DNA from: Medicago truncatula
Taxonomy: Eukaryota > Streptophyta > Magnoliopsida > Fabales > Fabaceae
Length of the DNA: 64,000 nt
Assembly (NCBI RefSeq): GCF_003473485.1
Contig: NC_053048.1
Coordinates: 9,051,501 to 9,115,500 of the forward strand
Direction of reading: 5' to 3'
Shown here: positions 1-11,730 of the stretch, piece by piece
How positions within the stretch are numbered: the first letter of the stretch is position 1
Layout of the letters: every line of letters begins with the position of its first letter
Notes under the pieces: model-generated
Database searches by the model: none
What the model was told of the DNA's origin: nothing
Seen by the model: the letters and a program-made list of their open reading frames with translations, nothing else
Program-made: the position numbers and the translations under genes

Positions 1-33
<33 letters not shown>
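1..33. repeat. (TA)n microsatellite
   Basis: Pure alternating TA from the left edge to about base 33. It is cut by the window edge, so its true length is unknown. Confidence 0.95.
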
Positions 34-37
<4 letters not shown>

Positions 38-147
38 AATTTTGTTTTCATTATTCTTTCAAAAGTGCTACAGATGGAGAGAGTAGTATGTTCGGAATAA
101 TTAGAATAAGAAAAAGTAGTATTATTAGTAGTAATTAAGTTTCATAG

Positions 148-278
148 TTTTTTTGGTCAAATAGTCTAGTGACTAGAAATTCACCATTTTAAGGTGAATA
201 AATGGAACGTCCGAGAATCAAACACTAACCCCTACATATATTATGGAATGAACCTAACGCGAGTTAAGCTCATAGAGA
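148..278 (-). mobile_element. tRNA-derived SINE copy, degenerate
   Basis: Read on the minus strand, the head has a tRNA-like A-box region (GAGCTTAACTCG), followed by ATAATATATG, a degenerate B-box region, the palindromic piece CACCTTAAAATGGTG and an A-rich tail ending in GACCAAAAAAA. The same head occurs in the copies at 30930 and 50704, which supports one SINE family. The B box has decayed and I see no clear target-site duplication. Confidence 0.55.
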
Positions 279-368
279 GATAGTTTATTTTCATTGTTAG
301 AGGTATAAGATTATTACTGAGAAGTTATTTTTATGTTATTTTCTTTGTTCCTAATTCTTTGGATTACA

Positions 369-1130
369 GTTGTTAAAACGGGCTGGTTCGTATGGGCAAA
401 CACGTTTAACCTAATTAATTATAGGGTTTGGGCCTTAAATTTTAAGCCCGAATTTTTATAGGGATTTTTAGCCCGAGATTGAAAAGCCTGGTACCCGTTA
501 GGGCTAGCCCGAACGGGCCGCGGGTAACCCGTTACCTCGCATAACAAAAAAAAATCCTATATATTATATATATTTTTTAAATAATTCTTTACTTAGTTGA
601 TTATCAAAGTAAAAAAAATAAAAGTGAAAATTCAATGAATTTACAAACAAATATAAAAGTAATATAAAATTATATTAACTAATATCGTTACTTATAATTT
701 TAAAGATCGAATATATAAATATCTATAACCATAACGTATGTAATTTATTTATACTTTATTCTACGTTTTAGTTTACGACGTTTGTACGAAAATGTTTACA
801 ATTTTTTTGTGTTAAACATTATTTAAACATATTAAAAATATTAGTTATAGGAGTATCTTATAGTACCTTTTTATTTATTTTTTTAAAAAGTAATTTTTAA
901 CAGGGGCCGGCCAGTTTAGTCCGTTGCCGTGTAGGGTCTAGTTCTCGGGTAGTATTTTTAACAGCTGGATGTTTGAAATGTTTTATGCATAAATATGAAG
1001 AATATTGTAAAAAATAAACCATTTTAACAGCTCTACTTTGGATGTTTGAAATTGGGAAGTGACCTATTATAGGTAAAACACGAAGTCCTTTAGGGCCGAC
1101 CCCAAATGGACCGGATAGTCCGTTTTAACA
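369..1130. mobile_element. Degenerate GC-island transposon remnant, possibly hAT-like
   Basis: The outer ends form a short inverted repeat (GTTAAAACGGGCT near 372, and its complement near 1115-1127). Islands rich in GGGCC and CCCG motifs (about 470-540, 900-955 and 1090-1120) stand out from AT-rich sequence, as in the better preserved element at 28400. A piece starting TTTTAACAGCTCTACTTTGG occurs twice, 101 bp apart (1022-1075 and 1123-1176), so the right end is rearranged. No target duplication could be fixed. Confidence 0.35.
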
Positions 1131-1495
1131 GCTCTACTTTGGATGTTTGAAATTGGGAAGTGACTTATTACAGGTAAAAAAAAAATTTATTTGTATTTTT
1201 TTACGAAAATTCAAATCGTAAACATAGAAATAATGAATGAAAGTTTATAGGAAAAATACACAAAAGGATAAAATATTGTTCAATTATCAAATAATTAAAA
1301 TGATCAGTTTTATTATAGAAAAATGCTAATAAGTGATACTTGAAAATAAGTGTAAAATAGAAATGACAATTGTTAGCAAGACGCTTTATTAGATACAAAA
1401 TATTAGTGTTCTTACGACATTGTTTAAGCATCTAAAATTTAGTAAGTTTTACCTTGAAAATTGTGTAGTTATGACTTTTACATATATTTAACTTA

Positions 1496-1801
1496 GGGTT
1501 AAATTTATTTTTTATCCCTATAAATATATCAATTTTTATTTTTAGTCTCTATAAAATTTTCAATCACAATTTTTTGTCCTTATTTTTAAGTTAATTTTTA
1601 TATTATTTAATGAGATTTTGCATAAATGTGAAGAATATTGTAAAAAATAAACAAAATTGAATCCTACATATGAGTTTACTTTAAAGTAGGGACCAAAATT
1701 GAATATGGAAAATTTTTTAGGAACTGAAAGTTGAAGAAAATTTTAGATGGATTAAAACAAAAAATTGACATATTTATAAGGATAAAAAACATATTTAACC
1801 C
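1496..1801. mobile_element. MULE-type MITE with perfect 9-bp target duplication
   Basis: The 306-bp element begins GGGTTAAAT and ends with its complement; the inverted repeats match over roughly 50 bp. The 9-bp sequence TTTAACTTA flanks both sides exactly (1487-1495 and 1802-1810). Nine-base duplications are typical of Mutator-like transposases. There is no coding capacity, so it is non-autonomous. Confidence 0.85.
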
Positions 1802-2271
1802 TTTAACTTATACATCGTCAAACTTTTTTTTCGTGGGTTTCTTAAAAAACGTTATTAGGGTCCATTAACTTATATATTCATCAAACTTTCTTTTCGTGCG
1901 TTTCTTAAAATACATTCTTATAGTAAAACCCTTATTAAATTAGTAGTAACATACTTCAAAAAATACATATATCAGCTTTTAGCAGTAGAACCTAAACGTT
2001 TCCGCCGTCTTTTCAGCCCTTCATACTTTCTCACTCTTTCAACAAACAAGACTTCATAAACCTTACTCCACGTCAACTCTTCTCTTCACGCAGGTAACTC
2101 TCTCAGCAAGAACCTATTTCTTTGCAATTTACAGATTACTTCTCTTTTTTCTTTTTCTTTTTTCTCTATTGTCTCTTCAATTAATGTCTTTTCTCTTTTT
2201 TATTTGCTCGTTTTCTTTTGAGTTTCTCTTCAACTTAGGGTTTCTATTTCTTTCAACTTAGATTTTGAACA

Positions 2272-2751
2272 GGGTTAAATAAGTGTTTTGTCTCTAAAAA
2301 AATTACCAAATTTTGATTTTCTTCTTTACAAATTTTTATTTTTTGCACACAATTTTAGTCACAGTTGATAAGTCAATGCTTGTTTTTGAATGTTTTTTGT
2401 TTCAATATGTTTAAAACGTTATAAAAAATTCATCCGAAAAAAGAGCTCAAAATTTGATCAGGGTTGAAATTTTCGATACTTTTATCTTAAACTTTTGAAC
2501 TTTAAACATATTTGATTCATTTTGAAAAATTCTAAATTTTTGTAAAGAAACTTGTTATGTTGTTTTAAACATGTCTATAAATATTATTCAGAAAATTTAA
2601 ACATTTAAGGATAAAAACATGCCACTTTTGAAAAGAAAACTGTAAATAAAACACTATGCTGGGAAATTTATAGGGATAAAAACATGCCACTTAATTTTTT
2701 TATGGGACAAAAAACTTGATAACTTTTTAAGGATGAAAAACTTATTTAACC
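2272..2751. mobile_element. MULE-like terminal-inverted-repeat element upstream of the first HSP70
   Basis: The left end GGGTTAAATAAGTGTTTTG is matched by the complement of the right end (AGGTTAAATAAGTTTTT), with more than 40 bp of imperfect pairing. Flanks share TTTGAA, consistent with a decayed target duplication. It belongs to the same broad family as the element at 1496. It lies between a CT-rich leader-like stretch ending at a candidate donor (CGCAG/GTAACT, 2094/2095) and the HSP70 start, so it may sit in a leader intron. Confidence 0.6.
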
Positions 2752-3050
2752 TTTGAAATTTTTCAAGTATAAAAAATATTATAAGGGAAAATTGCAACTA
2801 CAATGCTATGAACATATCCATTTAGGTGGGAATTTGGTTATTTGTAATCTGTTGTTGTTTTCCGTATGCCGCTATCTTTCTGCTGCCGATGTTGTTCTAT
2901 TGTTTCATTTTCCGCATCTGAAGCTGAAAACTGCATCTGATTTTTATGCTGTTGTTGTTGTTTTCTCATTATTTTACGTGTCTCTCACTCTTCCTAAGTG
3001 TAGGAATTTAAACCCTTTCAACGATATACTTCATTCCCTTGAAAAAGGAA

Positions 3051-5185
3051 ATGGCCAAAAAATACGAGGGACCTGCAATTGGAATCGACCTTGGCACAAC
3101 ATATTCATGTGTAGCAGTTTGGGATAGTCAAATTAATCGGGCTGAGATCATCCACAATGAGCAAGGGAACAGAATCACACCTTCTTGTGTTGCTTTCACT
3201 GACGCACAAAGGTTGATTGGTGATGCTGCCAAAAACCAGGCTTCCTCTAACCCATCCAATACTGTCTTTGGTAACTTATCCTCTTTTACTCCTGCCTGGA
3301 TTATAAACTACTTTAGTTAGTATTATTTCTCTGCTGCGTTTTTGGCCTATAGAGCACATGCAAATGACATGGCACCGACACTTACACGTATACATTAAGT
3401 ATTTTAACGTTGCTTCATGCCTCGGTGTCATGTTTGTATTGGACTGGACATTGACATGTGTTAATTATTGCACATGCCTTTGATGTAAAGTGCAAGTGCT
3501 TCGTAACTTTTAGCTGAAGAAAACAAAATATATGTTACCGCTATTTTTATTTATTTGCAGATGTAAAAAGGTTGATTGGAAGGAATTATAGTGATCCAAT
3601 AATTCAGAATGATCTAAATATGTGGCCCTTTAAGGTAATTGCTGGTCGTGATGACAAACCCATGATTGTTGTGAAATACAAGGGTGAACAAAAGCAACTT
3701 TTTCCTGAGGAAATATCGTCTATGGTCCTGACAAAGATGCGAGAGATTGCTGAGGCATATCTGGAATCATCTGTCAAGAATGCAGTCATTACTGTGCCCG
3801 CTTATTTCAATGATTCTCAGCGTAAATCCACCAAAGATGCTGGTGCCATTGCCGGCCTTAATGTAATTCGGATAATCAATGAACCAACTGCTGCAGCTTT
3901 TGCGTATGGACTTCAAAAGAGAGGTAACTGTGTTAAAGAGAGAAACATTTTCGTATTTGATCTTGGTGGTGGTACATTCGACGTGTCTATACTCAAAATT
4001 AAAGGTGAAGTCTTTGAAGTTAAAGCCACTGCCGGAGACACACACCTTGGAGGAGAGGACTTTGATAACAGAATGGTGGAATATTTTGTAGAGGAAATCA
4101 AGAGGAAGAACAAGGTAGACATTAGCGGGAACGCTAAGAGTCTTAGAAGGTTAAGAACCTCTTGCGAAAGAGCAAAAAGAACACTCTCATTTGCAGTTGA
4201 TACCACAATTGAGGTAGATGGTTTATTTGAAAACTTCGATTTTTGTTCATTGATAACTCGTGCGAGGTTTGAGGAACTCAATATGGACCTCTTTATGAAG
4301 TGTGTGGAGACGGTGAATACGTGTCTTAAAGATTCAAATATGGATAAGAGCAATATAGATGATGTTGTCCTTGTTGGTGGCTCCTCTAGGATTCCAAAGG
4401 TGCAGCAACTATTACAGGACATTTTTAAGGCGAAGGAACTGTGTAAGAGCATCAACGCTGATGAGGCTGTTGCTTATGGAGCAGCAGTCCAGGCTGCATT
4501 GTTGTGTAAGGGTGTTTCTCCAAACTTGGTGATATTAGATGTTACACCACTTTCACTTGGAATATTAATAAATGGAGATCTGATGAGTGTTGTGATTCCT
4601 AAGAACACTACCATTCCTGTAAAGAAGACAGAAGATTTTGAAAAAAGTGAAGACAACCAATCCTCTATCCCGATTAAGGTTTGTGAGGGTGAAAGGACAA
4701 GGGCTAGTGATAACAACTTGTTGGGTTTGTTTTATCTTGATTGCAACCCTTCTAATCCTCGAGGCCATTCTTTGAATGTTTGTTTTGACATAGATGCTGA
4801 TGGTATCTTAATTGTATCTGCTGAGGAAGAATGTACTGGAAATAAGAAAGAGATTACTATAGCAAATAATACGCGGAGATTGTCACCTGAGCAGATTATG
4901 CGAATGATTCGAGAAGCCGAGAAGTACAAGGCCGAAGATGAAGAGTACCAGAAGAAAGTTAATGCAGTGAATGCTTTGGATGATTATGTTTACAAGATAA
5001 ACAAGGCTTTGAAGAATATTGATAGAAGTGCAAAGCTTTGTCCTGAAGAAAAAATGAAGATCAATTTGGAATGTTCAAAGGCAAAAGATATACTTGATTC
5101 AATCAAAGAGAAGGAGACAGCGGTGTTCGTGAATTGTTTGAATAAGTTGAAGAGTGTGGTAAAGCCCATTCTCCAGATTGACTAG
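3051..5185 (+). CDS. HSP70-family chaperone, cytosolic type without EEVD tail (copy 1)
   Basis: Exons 3051-3270 and 3561-5185 give 614 residues. The intron (GT at 3271, AG at 3559-3560) splits the Asp codon after NTVF. HSP70 chaperones bind exposed hydrophobic peptide in an ATP-driven cycle. Visible motifs are [13 protein letters not shown] near the N-terminus, [24 protein letters not shown] and [13 protein letters not shown], then a substrate-binding domain (TPLSLG, NNLLG) and a shortened helical lid. Lys of DVKRLIGR, Glu of NEPTAA and the GGGTFD loop are present, so ATPase activity looks intact. The protein ends KPILQID, with no GGMP tail or EEVD. The linker reads NLVILD instead of DLLLLD. 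The ATG at 3051 begins MAKKYEG as in the other copies; the upstream in-frame codon at 3039 is TTG. Remnants at 30770, 32175 and 40398 resemble this copy most. Confidence 0.93.
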
Positions 5186-6444
5186 CTAGTTATTATTTTC
5201 TGCTTTATGTGTGTGAAATTTGCAAAAATTATGAAACATATTATCTAATATAGTTTAATGTTAGTTTACTTTCTGTTATTGATCCGATCCTTGCACTAAT
5301 TAGTTATATATCTCTCTTCCACTGATTGCTAAATGGAGAGTGCTGTTCATTGTTCATTTGTTTAGATTACCGGTTTCTAGGATTCGTTTAGGAAGCCAAC
5401 CTCTGCAGCAATAAATATATTGGGGACTTTTGTTACCTCCTGGGACTGTGGAATTGGCTTGTAATGTTAACTACGAAACTATTCAAAAGGTTGTGGCATA
5501 GTCACAAGTACATTCGTGGTACGAAACATGTAAAGAATTCGGTATGTATGGGGTATATAGGTTTGGTACGCGTCGTTCTGTGGTATCAATACTGCCTAGA
5601 TAAGTATAGTAAGCTATAAAGAAATTTTAAAGAAAGAGATCTTTTTCGGTATTCACTTGACACAATCTTTTTTTATATTCACTTTTCTTTCACCATTTTT
5701 TTCTTTTTCTATCGATATATTTTTGGAAGAGACATTGTATTTTCTTCAAGCTTCAAAGATATTTTATGCAAAATTTCTTTGCATCACCAAAGGTTTTCCT
5801 TTATCTCATACTCAACCTTGTCTTCCTCTTTCTTCGATCTTCATTTATCGCAGTTCACCGATTCAATGATTTCAAGGAATTATAGAAAAATTTGTTCGAA
5901 CCAATTCACAAAAGTACCACAAACCTATACGCAAGTACCAATTTGCGGTTCACAACAGGTCAAGAGAATTATATGACTATGAGTTGTGGGAATTTTGGGT
6001 TGACTTGTAATACCCCACAATATGTTTTGCATTACGCTCTTGTTCAGTCAAGAAAGACCGAGTAAAAGATTATCTCAACCATAACTATTATTTTAATTTG
6101 TTTTTTACCCTGCTCTTGTAAAGTAGTTAATTTGACCATTGGGGTTTTTATACATTGAGCGGAAGTGAAGTAGTAAATCTTCATCAGAAGCATTCACTTC
6201 TTCACACTAAATAAAATTCAATATTGTTGAAAGCCCGCGAGAAAGAATTGTTACCAACAAGATCAACGACGTGTGGTTTAATTACTTGATGATATGTTAT
6301 ACCGAACAAGAGATATTCAAGTCATTTGATGATATCGATATTATTCGAACATTCAACGCAAAGAGGGTCTCGGAAAGGGCATTTACCTCCTAATTTTATT
6401 TAGCACACTATCGGCAAGTTATGTTTCCATCTCTCTTATTTCAA
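5186..6444. other. 3' flank of HSP70 copy 1 and AT-rich intergenic sequence
   Basis: The first 150 bases resemble the flanks of pseudogenes at 32.1 kb and 41.2 kb, so they were copied with the gene. From about 5600 the sequence is pyrimidine-rich, then featureless. I see no supported gene. Confidence 0.5.
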
Positions 6445-7425
6445 ATTGTACTTTTGACAATAATGCCTTTTTACATGGAGACCTCCACGAGGAAGTCTAC
6501 ATGTCTTTGCCTCCTGGTCTTAAATTTCCTCATGATAATAATGGTTTTACCAAAGTGTGTAAGCTTCATAAATCCATTTATGGTCGTAAACAAGCAAGCA
6601 GACAGTGGTATTCCAAATTGTCTGAGTCTCTTATTTCTCTTGGATATACTCATTCTATTGCTGATTATTCATTGTTTACTACGCAACATGACGTTCATTT
6701 CACTGCTTTACTAGTTTATGTTGATGACATAGTACTCACAGGTAATAATTATTCTGAAATTCAACAGGTAAAATCTTTTCTGCATAATAAGTTTAAAATG
6801 AAAAACCTTGGTTCTCTTAGATATTTCCTAGGTATTGAAGTTGCTAGATCTCCTAGTGGCATCATGATAAATCAGAGGAAATACACCCTAGAATTATTGG
6901 ATGACACTGGCTATCTAGCAACAAAACCTTCCAACACTCCATATGATTCATCCTTAAAGCTTCACTGTTCTGATTCAAAATTATTTGAGGATGAATCATA
7001 GTTTAGGAGACTTGTTGGAAGGTTACTTTATTTAAACATAACTAGACCGGAGATAGCTTTTGCTGTCCAGCAAATAAGTCAGTTTGTTTCTAAGCCCAAA
7101 CAAGTTCATTATAAGGCTGCAACTCGCATCCTCCAATATTTAAAATCTTGTCCTGCTAAAGGACTGTTTTATTCTTCTTCTGCTGATTTATCTTTATCAG
7201 GTTTTGCAGATTCCGACTGGGCTACTTATCCTACTTCGAGGAAATCTGCCAGTGGCTATGCTGTATTCATTGGATCCTCTCTGATTTCGTGGAAATCAAA
7301 GAAGCAGAACACCGTATCGCGATCTAGCTCGGAGGCTGAATACAGAGCCTTAGCCAGCCTTACTTGTGAGATTCAATGGCTTCATTACATCTTCAAAGAT
7401 CTTCACATCACTTTTACCAAACCGA
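6445..7425 (+). mobile_element. Ty1/copia reverse transcriptase-RNase H fragment (pseudogene)
   Basis: Translation shows NNAFLHGDLHEEVYM, LHKSIYGRKQASRQWY and the RT catalytic motif YVDDIVLTG (about 6718-6745), then FLGIEVARS, ITRPEIAFAV, and the RNase H region with ADSDWA and SSSEAEYRAL. This order is diagnostic of a Ty1/copia pol 3' half. An in-frame TAG at 6999-7001 interrupts it. No LTR, integrase or gag adjoins. At about 7425 it runs directly into HSP70 exon 1 sequence, so the right edge is a rearrangement junction. It is dead. Confidence 0.9.
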
Positions 7426-8544
7426 CATCGGTGATGCTGCTAAGAATCAGGCTTCTTCTAACCCTACCAACACTGTCTTTGGTAAATTTCTATTCTCTAG
7501 TATATACATACTTTAGTTGATTAATGTTATTATCATGGTTTTAAAAGCGGTTGCAGTTATGCCGCAAATTTTTATATTGTTGATAATTGTGGTCAAATAA
7601 AGTTGTTGTAGTATCAAGTATGTGTATATTATGATTAAGACCACATCAGAAGTATTATGTTGTCACGGCCTAGGTTCAAATTGTAATCACACCCTATATA
7701 ATTGTTATTTTAATTAGCTGGAAAAAAAGAAGTGTTATGGGAAATAATTATTAATGTTTTCTTTCAGATGCTAAGGTTAATTGGTAGGAAGGTTTTTTGT
7801 TTCTGTTGTTCAAAATGATATGAAGTTGTGGCCATTCAAGGTCATTGGGGTGAATGACAAACCCACGATTATTGTTAAATACAAGGGTGAAGAGAAGCGT
7901 TTTTGTGCCGAGGAAATATCATCTATGATCCTTTCGAAGATGCGAGAGGTTGCAGAGAAATATTTAATGTCCCCCCGTAAAGAATGCAGTTGTTACTATG
8001 CCTGCTTACTTCAATGATTATCAGCAAAAAGCCACCATAGATGCCGGGGCCATTGCTGGCCTTAATATACCCCGGATATGGCCTTGACAAGAGGACAAAT
8101 TGTGCTGAAGAACGAAATATATTCATCTTCGACTAGAGGTATGCTTTGACATCAATGAAAATGGCATCTTAATCATTTCTGCTAGTGAAAAGTCTACTGG
8201 TAATAGGACTGAGATTCCAATAACTAATGATAAAGAAAGATTGTCATCTCAACAAATTAAAGAAATGACTAGAGACGCTGAAAATTACCGTATTGAAGCT
8301 GAGAAATTCCTAAGGAAGGCCAATTTAATGAATGGATTAGACTATTGCATTTACAAGATGAAGAATGCTCTAAAGAATAAGGATATTAAACTAAAGCTCT
8401 CTTCTCAAAGAAAATGACAAGATCAATCATACAATTACGAAGGCCACAAATTTGCTTGACTGTGACAAACAAAGTGAAATATATGTTCTGGAAAATCATC
8501 TGAAGGAGCTTGAGAGTATATTCCAACAAATACTAGGCGAGTAA
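7426..8544 (+). pseudogene. HSP70 pseudogene fused to copia debris (copy 2)
   Basis: The piece starts inside exon 1 at the codons for IGDAAKNQ, keeps the donor at 7481/7482 and the acceptor at 7767/7768, then exon 2. A 2-nt loss just after the acceptor shifts the frame (DAKRLIG is broken), another shift lies near MSPVKNAV at about 7970-7985, and a deletion near 8075 removes INEPTAAA. A large deletion at about 8133 joins IFIFD to the late substrate-binding domain ([10 protein letters not shown]), losing most of the nucleotide-binding domain. The surviving 3' end is closest to copy 3 (13479-15533). The last codons are displaced by a MITE, and translation would stop at 8542-8544 inside it. No functional product is expected. 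Confidence 0.92.
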
Positions 8545-9417
8545 ATAGTCAATTTCCCCCCTGAAATTGTAAGTTTCATCAATTACCCCCCTGAAATTAA
8601 CAAAACTTCAATTACCTCCCTAAAATTTCACAATGTTAGTCAATTTACCCCCTCCGTCAAATTTTTCTGTTAGTGAACATAACGTTTTGCAAATACCCCC
8701 CTGAAGTTTTGCACTTATGTGCAAAATGCCCCTCAAACTTAAAAATTTATATTATTTTTTTCTTAAAAACAAACAATTAATAGTTAAATATTAAAGCTAA
8801 CTATTAATTTTGGAGTTTGGAAAAACTACATACATATATACATCAAAATAGGGAAAAATGTGTATTTTTAAAGTGACAATAATGGTTATTTCTAATAGAC
8901 AAATTATTATTTTTAGAGGTTTATAAACAAATTAATAATCAGATTTAAATTTATATTTTCTCCTTCACCATCTTAGTCTTTTAACTCCTCCAACTCCTTC
9001 AACAATTTGCTCAAACCATTTAAACTACACAACCCTCAATATTAATCCACAAATCATCCTATTATTGTCACTTTAAAAAATACATATTTTTTCCCATTTT
9101 TGAGCCTATTTTGATGTATATATGCATGTAGTTTTCTCAAATTCCAAAATTAATAGTTAGTTTTAATATTTAACTATTAATTGTTTGTTTTTAAGAAAAA
9201 AATAATATAAATTTTTAAGTTTGGGGGCATTTTGCACATAAGTGCAAAACTTCAGGGGGGTATTTGCAAAACGTCATGTTCACTAACAGAAAAATTTGAC
9301 GGAGGGGGTAAATTGACTAACGTTGTGAAATTTCAGGGGGGTAATTGAAGTTTTGTTAATTTCAGGAGGGTAATTGATTAAACTTACAATTTTAGGAAGG
9401 AAATTGACTATTTACTC
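8539..9417. mobile_element. Near-palindromic MULE-type MITE inserted at an HSP70 stop codon
   Basis: The 879-bp element has inverted arms of about 350 bp starting GAGTAAATAGTCAATTT and a centre of about 180 bp. Near-identical flanks AATACTAGGC (8529-8538) and AATAATAGGC (9418-9427) are a 9-10 bp target duplication with one difference. Removing it restores codons matching the copy 3 ending QQIIGRYV and its stop, which proves the insertion site. No transposase is encoded. Confidence 0.9.
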
Positions 9418-9999
9418 AATAATAGGCAGATATGTTTAGTTTTTAGTTTTGACAATTGCTTTTTAAAATTGTTGCGTTGAAACCATCACTTAGGTACTTC
9501 TGGCTTCATAAATTGAGTGGAGAAATACATTTTTAAAAGTTGATCTAAATTTCTGAATTGAAGATAAGATGAGCACTGATTCTATCACTGATAAGCCACT
9601 CTCTGTACCATTCTGTACTTGCCAAACATTTATCTGGTGTCTTCATGTATACTGTCTATTATAGTTGTGTCTGCTTCAAGTTGAAAATGCCTCAACCAAA
9701 TTAAGTTAGGTAAATAATCAATTTGGTCACTCAAATTAAGCACTCGTATCAACTTAATCCCTTATTTTGTAAACATTTTAGAATAGTTTCTGACTTATCT
9801 ATATATTGATCAAGTTAGTCCCTTTGTTACTTTTATTCTGCGAAATAATGATATCTTATGTTAAGGGACATACACACAAATTTTATTATATGTTAAGGAA
9901 CATACACACTGAATCTGAGCATATGGATTTCAACCGAAAATACAGTGCCTTTAGTACCACTTGCTAATTTAAACACATTATGATCAAAATGTGTTATTA

Positions 10000-11175
10000 T
10001 AACAAGTGATATTTGGATTCAAATGGTGCATATTGTACAATCTATTATTGGACAAATGGCCTAACCTAAAATGTCATAAAGCTGAATTGGAATGACATAA
10101 TGAGATTGTACATTGCTGGAATTACAAGAATATTGTACAAGATTTATTGATGAAACATAAAGTGCTAAACTAATAGGAGAAGAATGGACTTTCAAGTTTC
10201 AACCTGTAAAGTTCATCAACCAGCTTATGGAAACCAATCATCCTCTGAGAATTCACACCCTAAATCACACAGTTTTGATCAGTGAAGTTAACATGACATT
10301 TCAAGGAATTACACGGCTTAGAAACTGATATCAAATTTAGTTTGAAAAGTAGAGAATATATTACATGCATAATGAACTAAGACAAAATACCATTTGGTAA
10401 AATTTGATAGGTTTAATTTTGTAAACGGAACTAAACAGATGAATGGAAGAACATATATGATCATTGGCACCTGAGTCAATGATCCAAAATTCAGAATTAG
10501 AGTTTAAAGAAAATGAAATAGCACTTTGGATACCTGAAGTGGATAGATCAACATATGAAGAACCTTGATCAAAGGAGAAGTAACCTGATTTAAACTGGAT
10601 GTAGCAGGAGGAGCATGTAAACTTGCTTGTTCGAACAAGGATAAAAGATGGTCATACTTCTCTTGATAAAAACTAGAATTTGGAATTGTTGATACAACTT
10701 CACCAGCACCAAGTGTATGAGATGCTTCATAAACTTCACCACTAGAAGCATTCACAGAACACTACTTTTGGATGTCCGCGCTTCTAGTAACATTATTCCA
10801 AGTGTATTGAACTTAGAAACATTTGGATGTCCATGCTTCGAGTAACATTATTCCACGTGGCCATGTCTATTGCAAAAGGTACGAAACCTTGAACCATTTT
10901 TGTTACTAGAAGAACCTTTACCCCGACCATAGGTTTTTCTTGATTTAGAGCATCAATAAGAACATTGGATTCATCAAGAGATGAAGGGTGAATAACTGCA
11001 ACATTTTTGTTTTCTTCTTGAATCACTAGAGAGTAAACCTTGTTAAGAAAAGGTCAAGGATCCATCAAAAGAACTTGGCTTTTGGCAATAGAAAACTGAT
11101 CATTTAAACCAGTAAGAAATTGAATGACTTGATTGAAACCTACATTGTGGTAAGCAAGTGAAAGAAGGCATAAGA
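10000..11175 (-). mobile_element. Ty1/copia gag, zinc knuckle and protease fragment (pseudogene)
   Basis: Read on the minus strand from 11175, the order is a gag stretch (FLTGLNDQFSIAKSQVLL, VIQEENKNVAV), a zinc-knuckle remnant (FCNRHGHVE, stop, CYSKHGHP), the aspartic protease motif WIIDSGANDHI (10457-10491), and a GAG-pre-integrase region (MIGFHKLVDELYRL, then AL, stop, HFRLGHLS near 10050-10083). Several stops and frameshifts are present. It occupies the spacer of the first inverted duplication. It could be the missing part of the element at 6445, but the orientation is opposite. Confidence 0.85.
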
Positions 11176-11465
11176 CGGTGTAAATGTAATTTTTCCCTTT
11201 TTTTTTTTTGGTCACCAATTTTTTTTCCCTTTCTTTTAATTTCCAAAATCAATTTTTTGTTTTTTAAAAATTATATTTACACACGTGGCAAAAATTAAAT
11301 GAAGACATGTCATCAAAATCAAACACATCATCGCTAAAACACATAGGGGCCTTCAAATCAGAAAGGGGGAAAAAGATGGGGTGCAAAATCGCTCGTTTAA
11401 TAACATGGGGTGCAAAATCGCACAATTGGTAAAAGATAGGGATGAAAAGTGCAATTAAGCCTAAA
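11176..11465. repeat. Unclassified insertion between copia and HSP70 fragments
   Basis: A poly-T run at 11200-11212 and the repeated text GGGGTGCAAAATCGC (near 11378 and 11406) mark a short repetitive insertion. Its right edge abuts the HSP70 fragment at about 11465. Family not recognised. Confidence 0.3.
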
Positions 11466-11730
11466 TTTTTTCTCACTTGCGATCATTGTGTCACCCTCAT
11501 AAACTTCAATTGAGACACTGAGTTGGTCATCATAGCATGTTCGGTATACGTCTTTCTTTTTTACAGAAATGATCGAATTCTTGGGAATCTTTACACTCAT
11601 GATATCTCCTTTACTGTCGTACCAAGAGACAATGAAGTAACATCTTCCAGCACCAAATTAGGTACATTCTTAATACCTTCGCAAAGCAAAGAAGCCTGAA
11701 CAGCTGCATCAATATCATTTGTTTTTTAGA
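11466..11730 (-). pseudogene. HSP70 fragment: end of NBD, linker and start of SBD
   Basis: Minus-strand reading gives AAVQASLLCEG, NVPNLVLEDVTSLSLG, a frameshift, then MSVKIPKNS and VYEGDTMIASEKKF. This spans the end of the ATPase domain, the linker and the first strands of the peptide-binding domain, about 90 codons. The canonical TPLSLG has become TSLSLG. It lies inside the spacer of the first inverted duplication and is nonfunctional. Confidence 0.85.

Larger units (their letters stand above)
7426..9997 (+). repeat. Arm 1 of convergent inverted duplication (partner 12690-15375)
   Basis: The HSP70 intron, the 3' coding end and about 560 bp of 3' flank match the complement of 12690-15375. 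Examples are the shared intron stretch near 7530 and 15270 and the shared 3' flank text GTTGCGTTGAAACCATCACT near 9471. The arms differ by the 879-bp MITE in arm 1 and by coding deletions in arm 1. Confidence 0.85.

Noticed and set aside
3039-3050. An upstream start for HSP70 copy 1
   Set aside because: The codon at 3039 is TTG. The ATG at 3051 gives the MAKKYEG start seen in the other copies.
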